This document shows positions 48,713-57,352 of a stretch of DNA of 64,000 nt, piece after piece. This DNA is from Flavicella sediminum. Its GTDB lineage: Bacteria; Bacteroidota; Bacteroidia; Flavobacteriales; Flavobacteriaceae. The stretch spans positions 1-64,000 of the forward strand of contig NZ_VDET01000008.1 of assembly GCF_006381105.1 (NCBI RefSeq), given 5' to 3'. Numbering within the stretch: the first letter of the stretch is position 1; each line of letters begins with the position of its first letter. Under the pieces are notes generated by a model. That model worked only from the letters and a program-made list of their open reading frames with translations, had not been told where the DNA came from and made no database searches. A program made the position numbers and the translations under genes.

Positions 48713-48732
48713 GAATAGTTATGCTAATTTTG
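48705..48732 (+). promoter_or_regulatory. Bacteroidota-type promoter
   Basis: TTTG at 48705-48708 and TAATTTTG at 48725-48732 fit the TTTG / TAnnTTTG consensus with a 16-base spacer. The predicted transcript starts near 48740, leaving a leader of about 95 bases before ATG 48835. Confidence 0.45.
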
Positions 48733-48834
48733 AAAATATCTTTATGAAGAATTATATAAAAATGAATACAAAATTCTGTTTTCTAATTTTATTGGAATCT
48801 TCGAAAATTATATTAACCAATTTAAATCATTATT

Positions 48835-49632
48835 ATGAAATTAAAATTATTTTCGCTGTTCGTAGCAACTAGTTTGTTATCAAGTATTGAAGCTAGTGCT
48901 CAAATTTCTTATTTTATCGACTTTGGAAATGCCACTGTTGAAACAAGTTATATATCAGTTACAGATGATACAGACTATACTGTAGATGCTCTTGGATATG
49001 GTTGGCAATCTGGTGATGTAGGACATACGAATGCTACAGACAATGGAATTGCAAATGGACAAACTGATTTAACACGTGACTTTTGTGCAGGAGGTCCTTA
49101 TGGTATTTACTACCACGATGTCGAGCTTGATACTTACCAAGTAACAATGTATTTTTTAGACGTTGTAGATCGAAAAATAGGTCTTAATACTAGGCCAAAT
49201 GGTGTACAGGCAGAACAATTTACCGATTACGAAATCCCTGCTAACACTCTAAAGACTAAAGTTTTTACAGTTAATACAGGTACTAATCCACAAATGCTAT
49301 TTGGTTTTTTTAACAGAGCAGGAGATGGAGGACAATGGCTTTGTAACGGTATTGATATTGTACCTACCTCTACTTTATCTATTGAACAAGCGGTTGAAAA
49401 AGGATTTATGATGTATGATGTATTCGGAAAGCAAGAATTTAAAGTAAAGTTACCTTCTGGTAAAGGTACTTTAACTCTTTTTGATATTACAGGAAGAGTC
49501 GCTTTAACTGCTGATTTAAATACAGTAGACAATACAATTGATACTTCTTCTCTGGCATCAGCTATTTATGTTGCTAAAGTGGTTTCTGAAAAAGGACTTG
49601 TTACTAATAGAAAAGTTGCTTTAAGACAATAA
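48835..49632 (+). CDS. Type IX-secreted protein with putative carbohydrate-binding domain
   Basis: A 265-residue protein with a signal peptide (about 1-22, ending ASAQ). It has a central beta-sandwich (residues about 24-175, ISYFIDFGNATVETSY ... QWLCNGIDIVP) similar in style to malectin-like or lyase-associated binding modules. A type IX secretion sorting domain covers the last 80 residues (MMYDVFGKQEF ... NRKVALRQ). It is expected to be exported to the surface or medium. No catalytic residues are evident, so a carbohydrate-binding role is likely. It is first in operon E and has a strong promoter-operator region, which suggests high expression. The exact fold is not recognised. Confidence 0.65.
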   Translation: MKLKLFSLFVATSLLSSIEASAQISYFIDFGNATVETSYISVTDDTDYTVDALGYGWQSGDVGHTNATDNGIANGQTDLTRDFCAGGPYGIYYHDVELDTYQVTMYFLDVVDRKIGLNTRPNGVQAEQFTDYEIPANTLKTKVFTVNTGTNPQMLFGFFNRAGDGGQWLCNGIDIVPTSTLSIEQAVEKGFMMYDVFGKQEFKVKLPSGKGTLTLFDITGRVALTADLNTVDNTIDTSSLASAIYVAKVVSEKGLVTNRKVALRQ

Positions 49633-49642
49633 AATAAATAAA

Positions 49643-49670
49643 TATAATAGACAAAATGGTGTCTATTATA
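49643..49670 (+). promoter_or_regulatory. Perfect hairpin between the binding protein and propeller genes
   Basis: TATAATAGACA at 49643-49653 is perfectly complementary to TGTCTATTATA at 49660-49670, around the loop AAATGG. No T run follows, so it is more likely an mRNA-stability or processing element that sets unequal expression of the two genes than a true terminator. Confidence 0.45.
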
Positions 49671-49698
49671 TCTAAAAACCTAAATCAGTGTTATTTAT

Positions 49699-51453
49699 AT
49701 GAAAAATAGTAAAAAAAATAGAACTAAATATACTTCAATAGCTAGAAAGGAATCAAGTATAATGATATTAATTCTAACCCTTTTTTGTTGTCATAATTCT
49801 TTTGCTCAAAAAGGCAATGATCCAGCAAAAATGTCTTTTAAAGGTTTTATATGGCCTAATCATACACCTGGAGAATCCCCATTTGAGCAGTCTGATGATT
49901 TTAAAACACTATATTTTACAGGAAAAAATAGCGATTATTATGTTGGAGACACATTTTTTCCTACATGGGCTTCTAACGGCAATCTTTATTCTCCTTTTGC
50001 AGATGGTACTACAGATGGCGCAACTAGTTATTCTGCAGACCCAACTTCTTCAACAGGAAATGTTGTGATGATAGGAGATGATCCTCAATATTTAGAGATT
50101 AAGAATACTGCACGTCCTCAAAAGGCAAAAGCCTTTCCTTATGGTGGCCGCTACCCTGGTGGCAGCTTGGTTCATAATGGGATCTGGTATTATGGTACTT
50201 ATTTGTTGGGGGTAACAAAAACAACTGTGGATGATGGTTACAGCTTTGGCTGGCCTATTTTAGGACCTATGCCAGGTTTTAGAACCTCTAAAGATTATGG
50301 AAAAACATGGACACCATCTCCTTTATCTCCTGAAAAACCACTCTTTCCAGAGCCTAAAGAAATATTTGATCCCGTAAAAATGGGAGCACCCCATTTTGTT
50401 GATTTTGGAAAAAATATGGAACATTCTCCAGATGGTAAAGCCTATATGGTAGGTATGGGAGCTGAAGAAAATGACCCAATGCCTCGATTTGCTAATTTAA
50501 GTTGGATAGCTGCAGATCAAGTGTATTTAACTAGGGTTACGCCATCTATTGAAACTATTAATGATATAAAAGCTTATGAGTTTTTTGCTGGGCATGACGC
50601 TAACGGGAAACCTAAATGGACAAATAATTTTGATGAAATTAAACCTTTGATAGAATGGAATAATCATATGGGATGTGTAACCATGACTTACAATGCGCCA
50701 CTAAAAAAATACTTTATGTGCGTTACAGATGGCTGGAGATCTCGTTCAAACATGGACTCTTATATATTAGAATCCGATGCTATCACTGGCCCATGGAAAA
50801 TGGTTACCTACATGAAAGAATTTGGTACTCAAGGCTATTTTTTAAATTTCCCATCTAAGTTTATTAGTGATGATGGTAAAACGATGTGGCTTAGTTATTC
50901 TGGAAATTATGGAGCACATAGGAAATTGCCTCGTAACCCACCACATGGAAGATATGGCATGGGGTTATATGAAGTGAAATTATTAGGAGATGAGAAGCAA
51001 CAATTTGAAGCTACACAAGCGTGGGAAGATTCAAAAAACATTGCTGGAAAAGCAACAATTACTGCTAGTTCTACATTAAAAAACACCTCAACAAGTACGT
51101 TAAATAATGGTAAAGTTTGTCAACATAAAAATAACATTACTGATCATTGGATATCTAATGAAGAAGAAGAAGCTTGGATAAAACTTAGTTGGGATAAACC
51201 TCAAATTATAAATGCGGTTAGGTTATTTAATTGTGAAAATAAAGAAGATTTAGAAAAATTTGGTAAGATACTGTTAAGCAATGGTCGAGAAATCCCTATC
51301 AGATGTCCGCTTCCTAATTCAGAATTAGATGGATTAGATATTTTTTGGGGAAGAAAGGAAAAGGTAGATTGGATTAAGATTATTTTTGATCGCAGTAAAC
51401 CTAAATCAGCCAGTTTTAGCCTTTCGGAAATAGCTGTTTTTAACGCTGAATAG
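49699..51453 (+). CDS. Secreted propeller-type putative glycoside hydrolase with C-terminal sandwich domain
   Basis: A 584-residue protein. A hydrophobic signal segment lies at about residues 20-36 (ending NSFAQ) after a basic leader of about 18 residues, and an internal ATG near residue 22 could be the real start. Residues about 40-430 show propeller-type repeats (VGDTFFPTWASNGNLYSPF, GYSFGWPILGPMPGFRTSKDYGKTW, SRSNMDSYILESDAITGPWKMV), similar to DUF4185/sialidase-like proteins and possibly GH43-clan enzymes. Residues about 440-584 form a galactose-binding-like domain. I do not recognise a CAZy family. It is the second gene of operon E, after the small hairpin at 49643, and the terminator at 51559 follows. 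Confidence 0.62.
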   Translation: MKNSKKNRTKYTSIARKESSIMILILTLFCCHNSFAQKGNDPAKMSFKGFIWPNHTPGESPFEQSDDFKTLYFTGKNSDYYVGDTFFPTWASNGNLYSPFADGTTDGATSYSADPTSSTGNVVMIGDDPQYLEIKNTARPQKAKAFPYGGRYPGGSLVHNGIWYYGTYLLGVTKTTVDDGYSFGWPILGPMPGFRTSKDYGKTWTPSPLSPEKPLFPEPKEIFDPVKMGAPHFVDFGKNMEHSPDGKAYMVGMGAEENDPMPRFANLSWIAADQVYLTRVTPSIETINDIKAYEFFAGHDANGKPKWTNNFDEIKPLIEWNNHMGCVTMTYNAPLKKYFMCVTDGWRSRSNMDSYILESDAITGPWKMVTYMKEFGTQGYFLNFPSKFISDDGKTMWLSYSGNYGAHRKLPRNPPHGRYGMGLYEVKLLGDEKQQFEATQAWEDSKNIAGKATITASSTLKNTSTSTLNNGKVCQHKNNITDHWISNEEEEAWIKLSWDKPQIINAVRLFNCENKEDLEKFGKILLSNGREIPIRCPLPNSELDGLDIFWGRKEKVDWIKIIFDRSKPKSASFSLSEIAVFNAE

Positions 51454-51558
51454 AAATTTCAATACTCTAATCGCATTATTTATGAGTGGTTTGTACAGGG
51501 TGTCTTAAATAAAGGTACTTGAGAAACAGCAGCCAACTGAAAAGTATAATTATACTAT

Positions 51559-51594
51559 AAAAGGATCAGAATTTTAAAAATTCTGATCCTTTTT
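51559..51594 (+). terminator. Rho-independent terminator of operon E
   Basis: AAAAGGATCAGAATTTT at 51559-51575 is followed almost immediately by its perfect complement at 51577-51593 and T residues. It is GC-poor but long and lies 106 bases after the propeller gene. Confidence 0.8.
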
Positions 51595-51648
51595 GTGTTT
51601 TTAGTTATGCTATCACAACAACAGACTTTATCTCTTAGTGTATATAGT

Positions 51649-51912
51649 TCAATTTATCATTTCCATATCTGCAATGATATCTTGCTGAAAGTTCTTTATA
51701 AACTCCAGTTCTTCAATTCGTTCCTTTAATTTTTTAATTTGGTCTAGTTTGCTCATACCTGTGTTTTGTTGTTGCAAAGTACAGTGATTTTTTAACCAAT
51801 AGGAACAGTAGATCTAGAAATATTAAATTTTTTGGTTGCTAAGTTAACCGAGGTCTGTCCATTTAGAATTTGGTCAATGACGAATAATTTGTACTGAAAA
51901 GTAAATTTTTCC
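51649..51912 (-). pseudogene. Degenerate IS3-family transposase OrfA remnant
   Basis: On the minus strand, bases about 51912 to 51795 read KFTFQYKLFVID, then LNGQTSVNLATKKFNISRST. This is the helix-turn-helix start of an IS3/IS150-type OrfA and ends at a stop. A separate minus-strand frame at 51756-51649 reads MSKLDQIKKLKERIEELEF and ends in 16 more residues, a leucine-zipper-like coiled coil that normally follows the helix-turn-helix. The two pieces are in different frames, and no OrfB or clear terminal inverted repeats are seen. It is a decayed insertion-sequence scar lying next to the esterase remnant. Confidence 0.62.
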
Positions 51913-51996
51913 TAGTTCTTTTTTTGACAGGGTTGATTTTGTTTTGTGTCCAAAGTATTGCTAAAAGTGTTTAATTTTTAGTCAACCTATTTTTAG

Positions 51997-52419
51997 GAAA
52001 TTTCAGCAGGAGGTCAATTAGCATCAACGCTTGTTGTTAGAGGCTACGATGAGACTCGTCCCAATTTTAAAATTTTAATGGTTCCTGTAATTTCTATGAT
52101 TGAGAATTATAAACATCAAGGATCTTGTAATCAATTATTAGGTAAAAAACCATCAAAACAGGCTATGCACTACTACTCAAATAGCTTGCATGTGTCTTCT
52201 AAAACACCGAAATCTTTTGTAATTGCAAACAATGATGATAGAGTAGTATCCTCTTTAAATGCAATGAATTACGTAGCGGCATTAAGGAGAAATAACGTGT
52301 TTTCAGAGTTTCATCTTTTTCCGAAAGGAGGGCATGTAGGATTGTTATATAGTACACATCCGTATAAAAATCAAGCTCTAGGTTTACGCAAAAAATGGAT
52401 GAATACCTATGTTAAATAA
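51997..52419 (+). pseudogene. C-terminal remnant of an alpha/beta-hydrolase esterase
   Basis: The open frame begins after a stop at 51994 and reads EISAGGQLASTLVVRGY, which contains the S-A-G-G nucleophile elbow of acetyl-xylan-type esterases. The C-terminal half follows: IANNDDRVVSSLNAMNYVAAL (acid region) and HLFPKGGHVGLLYS (catalytic His). The N-terminal half, including a start codon and signal peptide, is missing. The IS3 remnant lies just upstream, so insertion followed by deletion is the likely cause. An ATG at 52078 would give only 113 residues without the nucleophile. An intact copy would deacetylate a polysaccharide. Confidence 0.72.
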
Positions 52420-52459
52420 AATCAAAAAAACAACTAGGAATCGAGTTTTTCTATAAAAT

Positions 52460-52498
52460 AAAAGTCTTCTAAAAGTAATTTTTTTAGAAGACTTTTTT
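52460..52498 (+). terminator. Rho-independent terminator after the esterase remnant
   Basis: AAAAGTCTTCTAAAA at 52460-52474 pairs with TTTTAGAAGACTTTT from 52482 around a short loop, followed by T residues to 52498. It probably belonged to the lost esterase operon. Confidence 0.8.
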
Positions 52499-52671
52499 AT
52501 GCCTATTGTTTTTCTGATGTTAGAATTCTTAATTTTTTGACTAAAACGGGATAAGCATCATCATTTTTTAATTTAATAGAGTTTCTTTTTCTTAGTACCT
52601 GAAGAGATATTTAGCAGATTTATACTTACTTATTTTTAACGAAAATAGGTTAGGAATTGTTGTTTTTACAA

Positions 52672-52702
52672 GGGGTGAACAATTTGTCCCCATAAAATGA
52701 AA
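52672..52702 (+). promoter_or_regulatory. Putative HTCS operator, site 6
   Basis: GGGGTGAACAATTTGTCCCC begins at 52672 with GAAC at 52677. It is nearly identical to site 1. The surrounding GGGG and CCCC also form a small inverted repeat. It lies 77 bases before ATG 52754, or 119 before the possible start at 52796. Confidence 0.52.
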
Positions 52703-52753
52703 GCTGTGACGACGCCACTTGTCTTTAGATGAGGTAGTTTTAACTTTTTAAAA

Positions 52754-55700
52754 ATGAACATCCAGTTCGTTAAGAAGTATGAAAAACATTTGAATATGAA
52801 AGTACAAGCTTGGTCTGAAAAAGTAATGATCCCAACTTACGATGTTGGCGCTGCAGAAAAAAATCCAATATTTTTAGAAAAAAGAATTTATCAAGGTAGT
52901 AGTGGAAAGGTCTATCCTTTTCCTGTTGTAGAAAAAATAAGTGACACGAAAGTCGATAAAGAATGGCTTGCTTGTTATCTTGAGAACGATTTTGTTAAAA
53001 TAATGATTCTGCCAGAATTGGGAGGTCGTGTTCAGATGGCATATGATAAAATTAAAAAACGTCATTTTGTATATTATAATGAGGTTATAAAACCTGCACT
53101 TGTGGGGTTAACAGGACCATGGATTTCAGGAGGAATAGAGTTTAACTGGCCGCAACATCATCGCCCTAGTACATATAGTCCTGTAGATTTTAGTATAGAG
53201 GAACATGCCGACGGAAGTAAAACTGTTTGGTGTAATGAAATTGAGCGTATGTCTAGAACCAAAGGGATGGCAGGTTTTCGATTGTATCCAGACAAAGCTT
53301 ATTTAGAAATTAACGCCAAATTATACAATAGAACATCGCAACCGCAAACCTTTTTATGGTGGGCAAATCCAGCAGTTGCTGTTAATGATGAATACCAATC
53401 TGTTTTTCCTCCAGATGTAAATGCAGTTTTCGATCATGGAAAACGAGATGTTTCGGAGTTTCCAATAGCAAAAGGAACCTATTATAAGTTTGATTATTCA
53501 CCAGGGACCGATATTTCAAGGTATAAGAATATTCCAGTGCCTACATCTTATATGGCTATAAAATCTGATTATAATTTTGTGGGTGGTTTTGAACACGATT
53601 CTAATGGAGGATTGTTGCACGTAGCTAATCACCATATATCACCAGGTAAAAAGCAATGGACATGGGGAGACGGTGATTTTGGGAAGGCGTGGGATAGAAA
53701 TTTAACCGATAAAAACGGACCATATATAGAATTAATGTGTGGTGTATATACGGACAATCAACCCGATTTTTCTTGGTTAATGCCTTATGAACAAAAAGCT
53801 TTTACACAATATTTTATGCCTTACCAAGATATTGGTCTTGTGAAGAACGCATCAAAAGACGCTATGTTAAATGTCGAGTTTGTTGATGATAAATTGAGAA
53901 TAAAAGCATATGCAACAGGCGTATACCCTAATACTACTATCAAAATAACAAATCAAGAAAAAGTTGTTTCAGAAGAACAATTCGGATTTAAACCAGGGAT
54001 CAGTTATACGAATGAGATTGAGATAGATGAAAAATTAAAGCAATCTGATTATGAAGTAGCACTTGTTTCAGAAGCAGGAACGGTATTAATAGATTGGAAA
54101 GTAGCTGAAGAAAATAATAGGGAAATACCAGAAGCAGCAAAGGCAGCAAAGGATCCTCAAGATATTGAAACGAATGAAGAACTGTATTTAAATGGTCAGC
54201 ATTTAGAACAGTATAGGCATGCGACTTATAGTCCTATTCCTTATTATGAAGAAGCTTTAAAAAGAGATCCGAAAGATATACGTTGTAATAACGCATTAGG
54301 ATTGTTACTGTTGAGAAATGGTGATTTTGAAAAAGCAGAAGCACACTTTTTAAAAGCGCATAAGAGACAACTCGAACGCAATCCGAATCCATATGATGGA
54401 GAGCCATTGTTTAATTTAGGGCTAGCTTTGCGTTACCAAGGAAAAACAGATGAAGCTTATGATGCTTTTTATAAATCAGTTTGGAGTGCTGCGTTCATGG
54501 ATGCAGGTTATTTTCAGGTTGCTTTAATTGATGTTAAAAGAGGGAATTGGGAATCAGCTCTGGATACGACTGATAGGTCCTTAATTCGCAATTGGCACAA
54601 TCATAAAGCAAGGCATTTAAAAGCAATAGTTTTAAGGAATTTAGGGAAAATAACAGAGGCTAAAATCTTAATTGAAGAATCTATTGCAATTGATCAATTT
54701 AATTACGGAATGTATTTTGAAAAATTTCTTTTAGGAGATGTAAATGCAAAAGATACTTTAACATCTTTAAGTAGAGGTGATATTCAAAATTTCATTGAAA
54801 TATCATTAGATTATGCAGATGCTGGTTTGTACCAAGAAGCTGTTGAACTTATTGATTTAGGAATCAATTTACAAAAATCGGTATATCCTATGGCGCAGTA
54901 TTTTAAAGCCAATTTCTTAATGCTATTGGGAAATAGTACCGCCGCTAAATTAGTCATTCGTCAAGCAGAAAATTGTAAATCTGATTATTGTTTTCCTAAT
55001 AGATTAGAGGCCATATCGGCTTTAAATAACGCAATAGAATTACTACCTAATTGTTCTAAAGCTCCTTATTATTTAGGAAATCTATATTACAATTCAAAAC
55101 GTTATGAAGATGCCATTAGTTGTTGGGAATTTTCGGTTTCGAATGATGCAAGTTTTGCAACTGTGCATAGAAATTTAGCCTTGGCTTATTTTAATAAATC
55201 TTCAAATGTTGAAAAAGCTAAAGAATCAATGGAAACTGCTTTTGCTTTAGATAAAGAGGATGCACGAGTTTTTATGGAATTAGATCAGTTTTATAAAAAG
55301 CAGAATAAGTCAACAGCGTTTAGAATGTCGTTTTATAAAGAAAATAAAAAGTTAATTGCTAAACGTGATGATTTGTATATTGAATGGGTATATCTAAATA
55401 TTTTAGAACAAAATTTCGAAGATGCATATACACTTATAAGCGAAAGGGTTTTTCATCCATGGGAAGGTGGAGAAGGAAAAGTAACTACAGCTTATGTAAC
55501 AGCATTATTGGGACTCGCACAAATAGCTTTTAAAGATGAAAACTATGATGAAGCGGTTCGTTTCTTGGAAGCTTCAAAATTATTTCCACACAATTTAGGA
55601 GAAGGAAAATTAGACGGAGCACAAGAAAATGAAATAGATTACTGGCTCGGTTGTGCTTATAATAAATTAGGAGATGATCAGAAAGCTCTTCAATTTTGGG

Positions 55701-56095
55701 GTAAGGCTTCTGAAGGATTAAGTGATCCGGCAATTGCTTGGTTTTATAATGATCAACAACCAGATACTATTTATTATCAAGGATTGGCATTACTAAAATT
55801 AGGTAGAGATGAGGAAGCAAATACCCGGTTTGAAAAGCTTATTAACTTTGGGGAAACTCATTTAAATGATTCTATTAGAGTTGACTATTTCGCAGTTTCA
55901 TTACCTGATTTAATGGTGTGGGAAGAAGACTTAAACCAAAAAAATAAAGTGCATTGCTATTACATGATGGGACTTGGCTATAAAGGTAAAAACGACGAAA
56001 AAGCTGACGAATGTTTCGAGGCTCTTTTTAGGCTTGAGCAACATCATTTAGGTGGGATACGTAATAAAAGTAATGAATTACAGGTGATTAGGTAG
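52754..56095 (+). CDS. Cytoplasmic DUF5107 and TPR-repeat protein
   Basis: A 1113-residue protein without signal peptide. Residues about 17-440 match DUF5107 in style: WSEKVMIPTYDVGAAEKNP, ISGGIEFNWPQHHRPSTY, FLWWANPAVAVNDEYQSVFPP. This fold is related to galactose mutarotase-like sandwiches. The rest, from about 480, is a long array of TPR helices (for example NNALGLLLLRNGDFEKAEAHF, YWLGCAYNKLGDDQKALQFW). ATG 52796 (MKVQAWSEK) is a likely better start than 52754, because DUF5107 proteins usually begin there. It is first in operon F behind site 6. It may process or bind intracellular oligosaccharides, but I cannot assign an activity. Confidence 0.78.
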   Translation: MNIQFVKKYEKHLNMKVQAWSEKVMIPTYDVGAAEKNPIFLEKRIYQGSSGKVYPFPVVEKISDTKVDKEWLACYLENDFVKIMILPELGGRVQMAYDKIKKRHFVYYNEVIKPALVGLTGPWISGGIEFNWPQHHRPSTYSPVDFSIEEHADGSKTVWCNEIERMSRTKGMAGFRLYPDKAYLEINAKLYNRTSQPQTFLWWANPAVAVNDEYQSVFPPDVNAVFDHGKRDVSEFPIAKGTYYKFDYSPGTDISRYKNIPVPTSYMAIKSDYNFVGGFEHDSNGGLLHVANHHISPGKKQWTWGDGDFGKAWDRNLTDKNGPYIELMCGVYTDNQPDFSWLMPYEQKAFTQYFMPYQDIGLVKNASKDAMLNVEFVDDKLRIKAYATGVYPNTTIKITNQEKVVSEEQFGFKPGISYTNEIEIDEKLKQSDYEVALVSEAGTVLIDWKVAEENNREIPEAAKAAKDPQDIETNEELYLNGQHLEQYRHATYSPIPYYEEALKRDPKDIRCNNALGLLLLRNGDFEKAEAHFLKAHKRQLERNPNPYDGEPLFNLGLALRYQGKTDEAYDAFYKSVWSAAFMDAGYFQVALIDVKRGNWESALDTTDRSLIRNWHNHKARHLKAIVLRNLGKITEAKILIEESIAIDQFNYGMYFEKFLLGDVNAKDTLTSLSRGDIQNFIEISLDYADAGLYQEAVELIDLGINLQKSVYPMAQYFKANFLMLLGNSTAAKLVIRQAENCKSDYCFPNRLEAISALNNAIELLPNCSKAPYYLGNLYYNSKRYEDAISCWEFSVSNDASFATVHRNLALAYFNKSSNVEKAKESMETAFALDKEDARVFMELDQFYKKQNKSTAFRMSFYKENKKLIAKRDDLYIEWVYLNILEQNFEDAYTLISERVFHPWEGGEGKVTTAYVTALLGLAQIAFKDENYDEAVRFLEASKLFPHNLGEGKLDGAQENEIDYWLGCAYNKLGDDQKALQFWGKASEGLSDPAIAWFYNDQQPDTIYYQGLALLKLGRDEEANTRFEKLINFGETHLNDSIRVDYFAVSLPDLMVWEEDLNQKNKVHCYYMMGLGYKGKNDEKADECFEALFRLEQHHLGGIRNKSNELQVIR

Positions 56096-56133
56096 TTCCT
56101 AAACTAAAGTTTAAAGATTTAAAACAAAAAAAT

Positions 56134-57342
56134 ATGTCGTATTTAAAAATTGGGCTAAAAGTATCATTTATAGTTTTATTTAGTTTTGTTCTGTTTAGCT
56201 GCCAAACTAGTATGTCAAATAAATTTAATTTAGAAAAAACGCTTGTAAAAACAGAAGCACAATTAAATTATCAATGCGAAGTAGTTGATAAATTCAATAA
56301 GAATGAACTATTACCTAGGTCGATTGATAAAAATGAGGTAGTTATGGTACCGTCAAATGATTGGACGAGTGGTTTTTTTCCTGGAGAATTGTGGATGATG
56401 TTTGAGTTAACAGGTGATGCTAAATGGAAAGAAAGAGCGATTAAATATACTGAATACCTAGAAAATGAACAATTTAATGAAAGTACACATGATGTTGGAT
56501 TTATGATGTATTGTAGTTATGGAAATGGGTATCAAATTACGGGCAATCAGAAGTACAAAGCGATTCTTATACAAACAGCTAAGTCTTTAGCTAGCCGCTA
56601 TAACTCTAAAGTAAAAAGTATACGTTCTTGGGATCATAGTGAAGATTTGTATACATTTCCCGTAATTATAGACAATATGATGAATATGGAACTGTTGCTT
56701 TGGGCAAGTAAAGAAACAGGCGATCCTTATTATAAAAATATTGCGATAAATCATACAAATACAACGCTAAAAAACCATTTTAGATCTGATAATTCTTCGT
56801 ATCACGTTGTAGATTATTCATCTGAAACAGGTGAGGTTATAAAAAAAGTAACCAACCAAGGATATGCTGATGAAACAGCTTGGGCTCGTGGTCAAGCATG
56901 GGGTTTATACGGTTTTACAGTTATGTTTAGAGCGACTAAAGATGAAGCTTATTTAGATCAGGCAGAACGTATTGCTGAATTTATATTAACACATAAAAAT
57001 ATGCCAGAGGATAAAATACCTTATTGGGATTTTGATGCTCCAAAATTACCAAATGAACCTAGAGATGCTTCTGCAGCTGCTATTATAGCATCAGGTTTGT
57101 TAGAGCTTGGAGGTTATTCGAAGAATGGAAAAGAGTATTTAGATGCTGCAAACACTATTTTGAAGTCCTTATCAAGTAAGGATTATCTAAATAAAAAAGG
57201 AACAGCATTTGGCTTTTTATTAGCTCACTCTACGGGTAATTGGCCTAGAAATTCGGAAATTGATGAGCCAATTGTTTACGCAGATTATTATTATTTAGAA
57301 GCGTTAAATAGAAAGAAAAGACTAAATGCTATGTTGTATTAA
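56134..57342 (+). CDS. GH88 unsaturated glucuronyl hydrolase lipoprotein
   Basis: A 402-residue lipoprotein (lipobox L-F-S-C, Cys23) of the alpha6/alpha6-barrel GH88 type. The two conserved aspartates appear at Asp120 (HDVGFMMYCSYGNGY) and Asp180 (IIDNMMNMELL), 60 residues apart as in the family. YADETAWARGQAWGLYGF is the family signature near residues 246-263. It hydrates the unsaturated uronic acid left by a polysaccharide lyase and releases it from the oligosaccharide. It therefore implies a lyase in this pathway, for which the beta-helix gene at 57353 and the BNR-4 gene at 60514 are the candidates. The spacing from DUF5107 is 38 bases. Confidence 0.92.
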   Translation: MSYLKIGLKVSFIVLFSFVLFSCQTSMSNKFNLEKTLVKTEAQLNYQCEVVDKFNKNELLPRSIDKNEVVMVPSNDWTSGFFPGELWMMFELTGDAKWKERAIKYTEYLENEQFNESTHDVGFMMYCSYGNGYQITGNQKYKAILIQTAKSLASRYNSKVKSIRSWDHSEDLYTFPVIIDNMMNMELLLWASKETGDPYYKNIAINHTNTTLKNHFRSDNSSYHVVDYSSETGEVIKKVTNQGYADETAWARGQAWGLYGFTVMFRATKDEAYLDQAERIAEFILTHKNMPEDKIPYWDFDAPKLPNEPRDASAAAIIASGLLELGGYSKNGKEYLDAANTILKSLSSKDYLNKKGTAFGFLLAHSTGNWPRNSEIDEPIVYADYYYLEALNRKKRLNAMLY

Positions 57343-57352
57343 ATAATTACTA

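Larger units (their letters stand above)
48050..48834. other. Long non-coding leader upstream of the secreted binding protein
   Basis: These 785 bases have no reading frame I can support on either strand and no tRNA-like structure. The last 150 bases hold operator-like site 5 and a promoter-like sequence. The first 630 bases hold only AT-rich sequence; a small RNA or an attenuating leader cannot be excluded. Confidence 0.5.
52420..52753. other. Intergenic region with terminator and operator-like site
   Basis: These 334 bases hold a strong terminator at 52460-52498 and operator-like site 6 at 52672. No gene is visible. It is the boundary between the decayed segment and operon F. Confidence 0.55.
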
